Source: Acetobacteraceae bacterium
GTDB lineage: Bacteria > Pseudomonadota > Alphaproteobacteria > Acetobacterales > Acetobacteraceae
DNA: 7,672 nt
Assembly (NCBI GenBank): GCA_019689515.1
Contig: JADGHI010000171.1
Coordinates: 1-7,672 of the forward strand
Direction of reading: 5' to 3'
This document shows positions 1-6,177 of this stretch, in pieces. The translations under genes and the position numbers were made by a program. The notes beneath the pieces were generated by a model that searched no databases, had not been told where the DNA came from, and saw only the letters and a program-made list of their open reading frames with translations. Position 1 is the stretch's first letter; the number at the start of each line of letters is the position of its first letter.

Positions 1-60
1 GGGGGGTTTGGGTGGGGGGGGGGGGTGCGGGGCCCCCCCCCCGCGGGGGGGGGGGGCGCC
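1..60. other. G/C homopolymer stretch, probable contig-end artefact
   Basis: The first 60 bases are nearly all G and C: a run of 12 G at 14-25, 10 C at 33-42 and 12 G at 45-56, broken by single bases. From about position 61 the sequence becomes ordinary coding DNA with normal codon use. Homopolymers of this kind at the very start of a record are typical of poly-G read ends or unresolved assembly ends, and translating them adds only a Gly/Pro run to lpxI. I read this as unreliable sequence, not biology. Confidence 0.75.
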
Positions 61-909
61 CCTGGCCCGCTCGGCATCATCGCCGGCGGCGGCGACCTGC
101 CGGTGCGGGTCGCCAGGGCCGCCCGCGCGGCCGGGCGCGAGGTCTTCGTCATCGTCATCGGCGGGCACGGCGATCCTGGCCGCTTCGGCACCATCCCCAA
201 GGTCGTGCTGCGCCTCGGCGCTGCCGGGCAGATGATGGAGCTGCTGCGCGCCCGCGGCATCCGCCAGCTCGTGCTCGCCGGGCGCGTGACGCGGCCCTCG
301 CTCTTCTCGCTGCGGCCGGACCCCACGGGCGCGCGGCTGATCGCCCGCATCGGCGCGAAGGCCTTCGGCGGCGACGACACGCTGCTCTCCGCCGTGACCC
401 GTGTGCTCGCCGAGGAAGGTTTCGAGGTGGTGGGCGCGCAGGCCTTCCTCGACGACCTGTTCGCCCCGCCCGGGCTGATGACGAAGCGTGCGCCCGACGA
501 GCAGGCGATGGCCGATATCCGCCGCGGCATCGCCGTGGTGCGCGCGCTCGGCGCTGTGGATGTCGGCCAGGCCGCCGTGGTCCAGCAGGGCCTCGTGCTC
601 GGCGTCGAGGCGATCGAGGGAACCGACGAGCTCCTCAGGCGCTGCCGCGACCTGGCGCGCGAGGGAGCGGGCGGCGTGCTGGTCAAGCTGGTCAAGCCCG
701 GGCAGAGCCGCCTGATCGACCTGCCGGCGATCGGCCTCGCCACCGTCCTGGAAGCCCAGGCGGCGGGCCTGCGCGGCATCGCCGTGGAGGCCGGCGGCAC
801 CATCATCCTGGACCGCCCCGCCATTGCCGCGGCGGCCGATGAGGCGGGCCTGTTCCTGATCGCGATCGACCCTGAGGATCCCGCCTTGAAGGAGGAGATC
901 ACGCCATGA
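25..909 (+). CDS. lpxI: UDP-2,3-diacylglucosamine pyrophosphatase LpxI (5' end unreliable)
   Basis: LpxI (DUF1009 family) hydrolyses UDP-2,3-diacylglucosamine to lipid X and UMP. This is the fourth step of lipid A synthesis, at the inner face of the inner membrane, and LpxI replaces LpxH in most alphaproteobacteria. Numbering from the GTG at 25, the N-terminal signature LGIIAGGGDLP is at residues 16-26, followed by GDD near 116 and the C-terminal domain. The segment IDLPAIG carries D232, which corresponds to the catalytic Asp225 of Caulobacter LpxI as I recall that protein. The family normally starts only a few residues before LGIIAGGG, so residues 1-12, encoded by the G/C homopolymers, are almost certainly not real and the true start is lost or corrupted. 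From residue 16 on the protein is full length and uninterrupted. Its TGA overlaps the gloA ATG (ATGA, 906-909), suggesting translational coupling. Lipid A genes usually found next to lpxI (lpxA, lpxB) are not visible. Confidence 0.9.
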   Translation: MRGPPPAGGGGAPGPLGIIAGGGDLPVRVARAARAAGREVFVIVIGGHGDPGRFGTIPKVVLRLGAAGQMMELLRARGIRQLVLAGRVTRPSLFSLRPDPTGARLIARIGAKAFGGDDTLLSAVTRVLAEEGFEVVGAQAFLDDLFAPPGLMTKRAPDEQAMADIRRGIAVVRALGAVDVGQAAVVQQGLVLGVEAIEGTDELLRRCRDLAREGAGGVLVKLVKPGQSRLIDLPAIGLATVLEAQAAGLRGIAVEAGGTIILDRPAIAAAADEAGLFLIAIDPEDPALKEEITP

Positions 910-1313
910 GCGAGACGACGACCACCGGCGGCCGGTTCCTGCACACCATGATCCGGGTCGGGAATCTCGACCGCAGCATCGATTTCTACACGCGCCTGCT
1001 GGGCATGAAGGAGCTGCGCCGGCGCGACGTGCCGGAGGGCAAGTACACCCTGGCCTTCGTCGGCTACGGCGACGAGGCTTCGAACACCGTGCTCGAACTG
1101 ACCTACAATTACGGCGTCGAGACGTACGAGCACGGCACCGCCTTCGGTCACCTTGCGATCGGCGTCCAGGACGTGAAGGCGACCTGCGAGCGCCTGCGCG
1201 CTGAGGGCGTGAAGATCACGCGCGAGCCCGGGCCGGTGAAGTTCGGCACCACGGTGATCGCCTTCATCGAGGATCCGGACGGCTACAAGATCGAGCTGAT
1301 CGAGCGGGCCTGA
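906..1313 (+). CDS. gloA: Lactoylglutathione lyase (glyoxalase I), Ni-type short form
   Basis: Glyoxalase I isomerises the hemithioacetal of methylglyoxal and glutathione to S-lactoylglutathione, the first step of cytosolic methylglyoxal detoxification. The protein has 135 residues, the same length as the E. coli enzyme. The four metal ligands are all visible: H13 (in LHTMIRV), E64 (VLELTYN), H82 (GHLAIGV) and E130 (YKIELIER). Each is exactly eight residues after the E. coli ligands H5, E56, H74 and E122, so the alignment is gap-free across the active site. The two VOC-fold modules occupy roughly residues 10-70 and 76-134. The short form without long inserts points to the Ni/Co-activated class; this is inferred from family knowledge. 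The start is firm: AAGGAGGAG at 889-897 lies eight bases before the ATG, inside the end of lpxI. Glyoxalase II is not in the window. Confidence 0.96.
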   Translation: MSETTTTGGRFLHTMIRVGNLDRSIDFYTRLLGMKELRRRDVPEGKYTLAFVGYGDEASNTVLELTYNYGVETYEHGTAFGHLAIGVQDVKATCERLRAEGVKITREPGPVKFGTTVIAFIEDPDGYKIELIERA

Positions 1314-1336
1314 CGCCCGCCCGCATCGACGTGCCC

Positions 1337-2737
1337 ATGCCCGGTCCGTTTGGCTTCCTCCGCGACGCGGTCGTGGGGGCGGAGGATGCGGCGCTCGCGC
1401 TGCTCGGACAGGAGCGGGTGCGGCTCGCCGTCACCGGCCTGTCGCGCTCGGGCAAGACGGTCTTCCTCACCTCGCTGGTCGCCAACCTGCTCGCCGCCGG
1501 CACCGGGCTGCGCACCCTGCCGGCGCTGGAGGCCGCCTCGGGCGGCCGCCTGCGCCGCGCGCGCGTGGTGCCGGCCGGCGTCGAATCGGTGCCGCGCTTC
1601 GACTGGCAAGGGCACCTCGCCGCGCTCGCCGCCGACCCGCCGCGCTGGCCCGCGCGCACCGACGACCTCTCCACCCTGGCGCTGACGCTCGAGCTCGACC
1701 GCCGCTCCTGGATCGGTGGCCTTCTCGGCGGCCGCAGCGTCACGCTGGAACTGCTCGACTACCCCGGCGAGTGGCTGCTCGACCTGCCGATGCTGCGCCA
1801 GTCCTTCGCCGAGTGGTCGGCGGCGACGCTCGCGCGCCTGCGGCGTGGGTCGCGCGCCGCGGCCTTCGCGGACTTCCTCGCCTTCGTGGATGCGCTGCCT
1901 GCCGGCGCGCCGGCGGACGAGCCCCTCTCGCGCCGCGGCTTCATCCTCTACCGCGATGGGCTGCATGCCGCGCGCGACACGCACGGACTGCGCCTGCTGC
2001 AGCCCGGCCGCTTCCTCAACCCGGGGCCGCGCGGCGAGGCGCCGCTGATGTGGTTCTTCCCGCTGCCGCACGCCGCAGAGGGCGGCGGCCTCGCCGAGCT
2101 CTGTGCCCGGCGCTACGACGCCTACCTCGCCGACCAGCGGGCCGCCTTCTTCGATCCCTTCTTCCGCCGCTTCGACCGCCAGGCGGTGCTCGTGGACGTG
2201 CTCGGTGCCCTTCACGCCGGCCAGGAGGCCTTCGACGACACGGCCGAGGCGCTCGCCGAGATCGCCGCCGCGCTGCGCTATGGCGGTTCCTGGCTCGACT
2301 GGCTGACGGGTCAGGGGGTGCGCCGCGCCGCCTTCGTCGCGACCAAGGCGGACCATGTCCCGACGCGCCAGCGCGAGGCGCTGACCTCGCTGCTGGAGGA
2401 CCTCACCACGGCGCCGCGCGAGCGCGCTCTTGCGGCGGGGGCGGAGACGGGCGTGCATGCGCTCGCCGCGATCCGCTGCACCGAGGACGACGTGGCGACC
2501 CTGGAGGGGCGCCGGGTCGGTGCAGTGCGCGGCGTTCTGCTCGGCAGCGGGCGCGTCGCCAAGGTCTATCCCGGCGAGGTGCCGCTGCGCCGGCCGGGCC
2601 CCGAGTTCTGGCAGCACGGCAGCCTGTTCGAGATGCCGGAGTTCCAGCCGCCGCGCCTCGATCCCCATGGTGCGGCGGGCGTTCCGCATCTGGGCCTCGA
2701 CACGCTGCTGGCCTGGCTGATCGGAGACCTGCTGTGA
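1337..2737 (+). CDS. ycjX: YcjX family P-loop NTPase (DUF463), stress-associated
   Basis: This belongs to the YcjX/DUF463 family, nucleotide-binding proteins linked to stress and phage-shock regulons in enterobacteria; the biochemical role is not settled. Numbered from the ATG at 1337, the Walker A/G1 loop GLSRSGKT is at residues 34-41. The family signature LLDYPGEWLLDLP has its Asp at 141 (G3/Walker B position), and a G4-like TKAD is at 336-339. The 466-residue length matches E. coli YcjX (about 465), and the frame is open throughout. An in-frame GTG at 1331 is an equally possible start; neither has a recognisable Shine-Dalgarno, and I chose ATG only on general preference. The gene begins about 20 bases after gloA and its TGA overlaps the ycjF start codon. 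The long open frame on the opposite strand over this gene is a GC-rich shadow. Confidence 0.93.
   Translation: MPGPFGFLRDAVVGAEDAALALLGQERVRLAVTGLSRSGKTVFLTSLVANLLAAGTGLRTLPALEAASGGRLRRARVVPAGVESVPRFDWQGHLAALAADPPRWPARTDDLSTLALTLELDRRSWIGGLLGGRSVTLELLDYPGEWLLDLPMLRQSFAEWSAATLARLRRGSRAAAFADFLAFVDALPAGAPADEPLSRRGFILYRDGLHAARDTHGLRLLQPGRFLNPGPRGEAPLMWFFPLPHAAEGGGLAELCARRYDAYLADQRAAFFDPFFRRFDRQAVLVDVLGALHAGQEAFDDTAEALAEIAAALRYGGSWLDWLTGQGVRRAAFVATKADHVPTRQREALTSLLEDLTTAPRERALAAGAETGVHALAAIRCTEDDVATLEGRRVGAVRGVLLGSGRVAKVYPGEVPLRRPGPEFWQHGSLFEMPEFQPPRLDPHGAAGVPHLGLDTLLAWLIGDLL
2723..2726 (+). promoter_or_regulatory. Shine-Dalgarno that fixes the ycjF GTG start
   Basis: GGAG lies seven bases before the GTG at 2734, inside the last codons of ycjX. 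The ycjF reading frame stays open for more than 900 bases upstream, so this site and the GTGA overlap with the ycjX stop decide the start. Confidence 0.6.
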
Positions 2738-3696
2738 GCGAACCGGGCGCAGCACTGCCCCCGCCGCCGCGCAGGCCGCGGGTGATCCTCGATGAGGGAG
2801 AGGCGCCGCCGCCTCCGCCTGCGCCGCGCCCGGAGCCGGCCCCGCCTCGTGGCATTGAGACGCCCCCAGCGCCGCGCCTCGACTTCGGCTGGGATCGCGC
2901 CGTGGCGCCCTCGGCCGCGGCGCGCGTGAGGCCGGCGACGGGCTGGTCCACCCTCGGCCTGCTCGGCGCTGGGGCGGGCGTCCTGGTGCTCGGCCTCTCG
3001 GCGCTGGAGGCGGCGAATTTCGTCGCCGCGCAGTTCGCGCGAGCGACCTGGCTCGGCGTGCTCACCCTCGGTGTCGCCGGCGCCGGCTACGGGCTGATCG
3101 GCGCGGCGCTGTGGCGCGAGCTGCGCGGCCTCGCGGGCCTGCGCAGCGTGGACCGCGCTCGCGCCGCTTTCGCCCGCGGCGACCACGTGACGGCGCGTGA
3201 GGAGGCGCTGCGCTGGGCGGCCGAGGTGCCGGTCGCGCAATCCGTCCTGCCGGCGCTGCGCGCCTCCAACGACCCCGACAGCCTGCGCGCGATCCTGGAG
3301 GCGGGGCCGCTCGCCGCGCTCGACGCGCAGGCGCAGGCGCTGGGGCGCGCGGCGGCGCTGCAGGCCTTCGCCGTGACGGCGATCAGCCCTTCGGCGGGGC
3401 TCGACGCGCTGGTCTTCGCCTGGCGCGGCGTGCGGCTGGTGCGCCAGATCGCGGCGCTGCACGGGCTGCGGCCAGGGATTGCCGGCACGGTCGCGCTCCT
3501 GCGGCGCACCCTGCTCGATGCCGCGACGGTTGCCGCGACCGATGTCGCGGTGGACACCGCCGCGCGCGCCCTGCTGACCAACCCGCTCCTGACGAAATTC
3601 GCCGGCGAGGCGGCGACCGGCGCGGTCGCGGTGCGCCGCATGCTGCGTCTCGCGCGCGCCGCCTCGGAGGCCTGCCGGATCGTGCCGCCGCGGTGA
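2734..3696 (+). CDS. ycjF: YcjF family inner-membrane protein (TIGR01620/DUF697)
   Basis: This is the membrane protein that usually accompanies YcjX; its function is unknown. It has 320 residues, somewhat shorter than E. coli YcjF (about 353). Residues 1-69 are rich in Pro, Arg and Glu and probably disordered and cytoplasmic. Two hydrophobic segments follow, about 73-94 (TLGLLGAGAGVLVLGLSALE) and 105-127 (from TWLGVLTLGV), forming a membrane hairpin. The C-terminal DUF697 domain includes TAISPSAGLDAL and a Trp-Arg pair (AWRGVRLV), and the protein ends in CRIVPPR, resembling the CRPLPW-type tail of E. coli YcjF. The GTG start at 2734 overlaps the ycjX TGA by four bases (GTGA) and has GGAG seven bases upstream. 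The frame is open further back to 1771, but that stretch lies inside ycjX and codes for an Arg/Ala-rich shadow. Pairing with ycjX strongly supports the call. Confidence 0.9.
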   Translation: MSEPGAALPPPPRRPRVILDEGEAPPPPPAPRPEPAPPRGIETPPAPRLDFGWDRAVAPSAAARVRPATGWSTLGLLGAGAGVLVLGLSALEAANFVAAQFARATWLGVLTLGVAGAGYGLIGAALWRELRGLAGLRSVDRARAAFARGDHVTAREEALRWAAEVPVAQSVLPALRASNDPDSLRAILEAGPLAALDAQAQALGRAAALQAFAVTAISPSAGLDALVFAWRGVRLVRQIAALHGLRPGIAGTVALLRRTLLDAATVAATDVAVDTAARALLTNPLLTKFAGEAATGAVAVRRMLRLARAASEACRIVPPR

Positions 3697-3704
3697 AGGG
3701 TGCT

Positions 3705-3721
3705 GCGCGGGGCGGCCGCGC
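3705..3721. terminator. Possible bidirectional hairpin between convergent genes
   Basis: GCGCGG (3705-3710) and CCGCGC (3716-3721) form a perfect six-base stem with loop GGCGG in the 24-base gap between the convergent ends of ycjF and the first receptor gene. Its last base is also the final base of that gene's TAG. There is no T run on either strand, so it is not a canonical intrinsic terminator; position alone suggests the role. Confidence 0.3.
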
Positions 3722-4728
3722 TAATCCACCCTGAGGCCCACCCGCGCCACGATTTCCCGCCACTGCGCGATCTCGCGCCGGATCCGCTCGGCGTAGTCCT
3801 CCGGGCTGCCGGCCACCACGCCGTAGCCCAGCTCCTCCAGCCGTGCCTTCACGGCCGGCTCGCGCGCCGGGGCGATCAGGACCGCGTGCAGCCGCTGAAC
3901 GATCTCGGGCGGCACACCCTTCGGGGCGATGAAGCCCCACCAGCCGACGAGGTCCACACCGGGCAGGCCCGCCTCCGCCATCGTCGGCACATCCGGAAGC
4001 TGCGGGCTGCGCGCTGTCCCCGAGATGGCGAGCGCGCGCAGCCGCCCCGACTGCACATGCCGGAAGGAGGAGGAGATCGCGACCAGGCCGTACGGCACCT
4101 CGCCCGCCACCAGCCCGGTGAGCTGCGGCCCGCCGCCGCGGTAGCCGACCTGATTGAACTCGACGCCCGCGGCGAGCTGCATCTGCACCATGGTCAGGTG
4201 CGTCGGCGTGGCGATCCCGCCATGCGAGACCGCGAGCGTGCCCGGCTGCGCCCGCGCCTCGGCGAGCACATCCGCCAGGCTGCGCGCGGGCGCGTTGGGG
4301 TTGGCGAGCAGCACGAGCTGCGCCGTCACCGCGAGCCCGAGCGCCGTGAGGTCCCGCTCCGTGTCGTAGGGCAGCCGGTCGCGCATGAGCGCGGGATTCA
4401 CCACCAGGGCGTTGTCCGCCGTGCCGATCGTGTAGCCATCCGGCGGCGCGGTCAGCACCGCCTGGGTGCCCGGGATGGAAGCGCCGCCGCCGCGGTTCTC
4501 CACCAGGAAGGACTGGCCCGTGATCTCCGTCGCGCGCTGCGCCAGGATGCGCGCGACGATGTCGCTGCTGCCGCCCGGCCCATAGGGCACGACGATCCGG
4601 ACCGGGCGTTCGGGAAAGCCGCGTGCCGTCCGCTGCTGCGCATGCGCGGGGCGGGCGGCGGCGCCCGCCAGCGCCGAGACACCGGGCAGGGCGGTGGCGG
4701 CGGCGAGGAGGGCGCTGCGGCGTCGCAT
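3721..4728 (-). CDS. TTT transporter substrate-binding protein (Bug/TctC family), copy 1
   Basis: This is a periplasmic receptor of the tripartite tricarboxylate transporter type, which binds organic acids and hands them to a TctA/TctB membrane complex. It has 335 residues, typical for the family. The N-terminus, MRRRSALL followed by an Ala-rich stretch and AHA|QQ near residue 30, is a signal peptide; the Arg cluster makes Tat export possible. The mature protein starts with the family pattern FPERPVRIVVPYGPGGSSD (38-56), whose PGGSSD loop helps bind the ligand carboxylate. PDGYTIG, QLPDVPTMAEAG and the C-terminal AQWREIV pattern are also present. In the second binding segment YRGGGPQLTG (196-205), the usual Asp after Thr is Gly205. 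It follows the other receptor gene after 13 bases, with GGGAG at 4738-4742 as ribosome-binding site, so the two are co-transcribed. No tctA or tctB is present, and the ligand cannot be predicted. Confidence 0.93.
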   Translation of the reverse strand: MRRRSALLAAATALPGVSALAGAAARPAHAQQRTARGFPERPVRIVVPYGPGGSSDIVARILAQRATEITGQSFLVENRGGGASIPGTQAVLTAPPDGYTIGTADNALVVNPALMRDRLPYDTERDLTALGLAVTAQLVLLANPNAPARSLADVLAEARAQPGTLAVSHGGIATPTHLTMVQMQLAAGVEFNQVGYRGGGPQLTGLVAGEVPYGLVAISSSFRHVQSGRLRALAISGTARSPQLPDVPTMAEAGLPGVDLVGWWGFIAPKGVPPEIVQRLHAVLIAPAREPAVKARLEELGYGVVAGSPEDYAERIRREIAQWREIVARVGLRVD

Positions 4729-4741
4729 TGTGGTGTGCTCC

Positions 4742-5731
4742 CTACCCCTCCAGCCGTACGTTCGCCGCCCGCACCACCTCGCGCCACTTCGCGATCTCGT
4801 TGCGGATGAAGGTGGCGTATTCCTCCGGCGTGGCCGGATGGGGGATGGTCGCCATCTCGGTCAGGCGGGCGGCGATGGCGGGCTCGCGCAGGATCGCGAC
4901 CACGTCGGCGTTGATCTTGCGCACGATCTCCGGCGGCGTCGTCGCCGGCGCGACCAGGCCGGCCCAGCCCACGGCCTCGTAGCCCGGGGCGAGCGACTCC
5001 GCGAGCGTCGGCACATCCGGAAGCTGCGGTGCGCGCTGCGACATGGTGACGGCGAGCGGCCGCGCGCGCCCGGCGCGGATGTGCGGCAGGGCGCTTGCGA
5101 TGCTGTCGAACATCACCGGGATGTTGCCCGCGACGAGGTCCGTCACCGCCGGTCCGCTGCCGCGGTAGTGGACGATGTTGAAGCGCAGGCCCGTGCGGAG
5201 CTGCAGCAGCTCCGTCGCCAGGTGCTGCGAGGTCGCGGGACCGGCCGAGGCAACGTCGATCGCCCCGGGCCGCGCGCGGGCCTGCTCGGCGAGCTGCTGG
5301 ATCGTCTGCGCCGGGAAGGAGGGATGGCAGATCACGAGCAGCGGCACGATGGCGAGGCCGGTGATCGCCGCGAAGTCCTTCTCCGCGTCGTAGGGCAGGC
5401 GCGGCAGCACGCTCGGGTTGATGCCGAGGGTGCCGGAGGTGCCGGCGGTGAGGGTGTAGCCGTCTGGCGCGGCCCGCGCGCCGGCCTCCAGCGCGGGTGC
5501 CCCGGCACCGCCGCCGCGGTTCTCGACCACCACGCGCTGCGGCCAGCGCCGGGACAGCTCGTCGGCGACCAGGCGCACCACGATGTCGGTGGCCTGACCG
5601 GGCGGGAAGGGGACGATGATGCGGACGGGACGGTTGGGGTAGTCGGTGGCTTGCGCGCCGGCCAGACGTGGCGCGGCGAGGGCGGCTGCGGCCGCGGCGA
5701 GCGCGGCCCTGCGGGTTGGCGTGAAGGCCAT
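4742..5731 (-). CDS. TTT transporter substrate-binding protein (Bug/TctC family), copy 2
   Basis: This is a second receptor of the same family, first gene of the two-gene minus-strand unit. It has 329 residues. The signal peptide has a twin-arginine-like start (TPTRRAALAAA, R7-R8) and a probable cleavage after AGA at residue 26. The mature part opens with YPNRPVRIIVPFPPGQATD (31-49), the first ligand loop, where Gln46 takes the place of a usual Gly. The second loop, YRGSGPAVTDLVAG (189-202), keeps the canonical Thr-Asp, followed by VMFDS. PDGYTL, QLPDVPTLAES and KWREVV complete the family pattern. The start is supported by GGAG (minus strand, 5739-5742) seven bases before the ATG. The two copies share all landmarks in the same order but differ widely between them, so the duplication is old or they were acquired separately. 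It may use a TctAB encoded elsewhere, as is common for the many orphan Bug proteins of proteobacteria. Confidence 0.94.
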   Translation of the reverse strand: MAFTPTRRAALAAAAAALAAPRLAGAQATDYPNRPVRIIVPFPPGQATDIVVRLVADELSRRWPQRVVVENRGGGAGAPALEAGARAAPDGYTLTAGTSGTLGINPSVLPRLPYDAEKDFAAITGLAIVPLLVICHPSFPAQTIQQLAEQARARPGAIDVASAGPATSQHLATELLQLRTGLRFNIVHYRGSGPAVTDLVAGNIPVMFDSIASALPHIRAGRARPLAVTMSQRAPQLPDVPTLAESLAPGYEAVGWAGLVAPATTPPEIVRKINADVVAILREPAIAARLTEMATIPHPATPEEYATFIRNEIAKWREVVRAANVRLEG

Positions 5732-5969
5732 GGCGTTTCTCCGGATCGGCCGCGGCGGGCCCTGGATGCTTTGTGTTGGTTCGCGAGGATATGCGGTCGC
5801 CGCAGCGGCGGAAAGAAGTGCGATGGCAGCTGCTGCTGCCGCCGCAGGCTCGGACTTCCCCGCTGGCCGATGACGGCATCACGGCACAGGCGTGCGCCAT
5901 GGCCGATCTGCTTCTGGCGGTTGTGCGTTGCAGGAATATCCGCGCGTCGGAACGCATGGCGACGCCGCT

Positions 5970-5981
5970 AATGCACGCATT
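5970..5981. repeat. Short inverted repeat, candidate operator
   Basis: AATGC-AC-GCATT is a perfect five-base inverted repeat with a two-base spacer, about 240 bases upstream of the receptor pair. It overlaps the middle of three CGCAT copies (5953, 5976, 5987). It could be a regulator site, but the arms are short enough to arise by chance. Confidence 0.25.
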
Positions 5982-6115
5982 GGTTGCGCATACCGGCGAC
6001 GGGCACGCCGCTGGACCGCGATAGGGCCGCGAGACTCCCGGTACTCGCCGTGTCGCGCCGCCGTCCATGCGGTCGCGGCATTATCCTCCGCTTCGGCCGG
6101 GGCGCGACTGCCGGC

Positions 6116-6174
6116 CAGCGCAGGGCGCGGCGCCCGCTGAGGGACACCGACCGATCGGCGGCAGCCGGCCGCCG
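6116..6174 (-). terminator. Two GC-rich hairpins after gltX, possible terminator
   Basis: Just downstream of the gltX stop, the first hairpin has perfect seven-base arms (6156-6162 with 6168-6174, CGGCGGC/GCCGCCG, five-base loop). The second pairs 6116-6119 plus 6123-6127 with 6131-6139, with a three-base bulge. Neither is followed by a T run on the minus strand, so termination would have to be U-less or factor-dependent. The calls rest on position and stem stability only. Confidence 0.3.
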
Positions 6175-6177
6175 GGG

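Larger units (their letters stand above)
5732..6177. other. 446-base gene-free stretch between gltX and the receptor genes
   Basis: This holds the 3' end of the gltX transcript and probably the promoter of the receptor pair. It is less GC-rich (77 of 120 bases, 64%, at 5881-6000) than the genes. The minus strand carries TATCCT just downstream of CACTTCTTTCC, about 70 bases before the receptor ATG; this is a weak -10 candidate with no good -35. The pentamer ATGCG/CGCAT recurs five times (5791, 5953, 5976, 5987, 6067). A plus-strand frame at 5773-6024 (83 codons, GTG start) has somewhat coding-like base use but no ribosome-binding site and no recognised domain, so I do not call it a gene. No tRNA, transposase or LysR-type regulator is seen. 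Confidence 0.6.

Noticed and set aside
1771..2733. Upstream extension of the ycjF frame giving a 641-residue protein
   Set aside because: The extension is an Arg/Ala/Pro-rich out-of-frame reading of ycjX; the GTG at 2734 with a Shine-Dalgarno and stop overlap is the better start.
1283..2755. 490-codon open frame on the minus strand opposite ycjX
   Set aside because: It is Arg/Gly/Glu-rich with no recognisable domain and lies fully antisense to a gene with clear P-loop motifs; long antisense frames are expected at this GC content.
3700..4809. 369-codon plus-strand open frame
   Set aside because: It is antisense to receptor copy 1 and reads as Arg/His-rich shadow sequence without domains.
5825..5840. 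GGCAGC-TGCT-GCTGCC hairpin as a terminator or attenuator
   Set aside because: It has a perfect six-base stem but no T run on either strand, and it lies in a CTG/CCG-rich tract where such pairing is easy.
4452..6068. 538-codon minus-strand open frame across the receptor genes
   Set aside because: It is a shifted reading of both receptor genes with low-complexity Arg/Ala content; the true frames carry signal peptides and family motifs.
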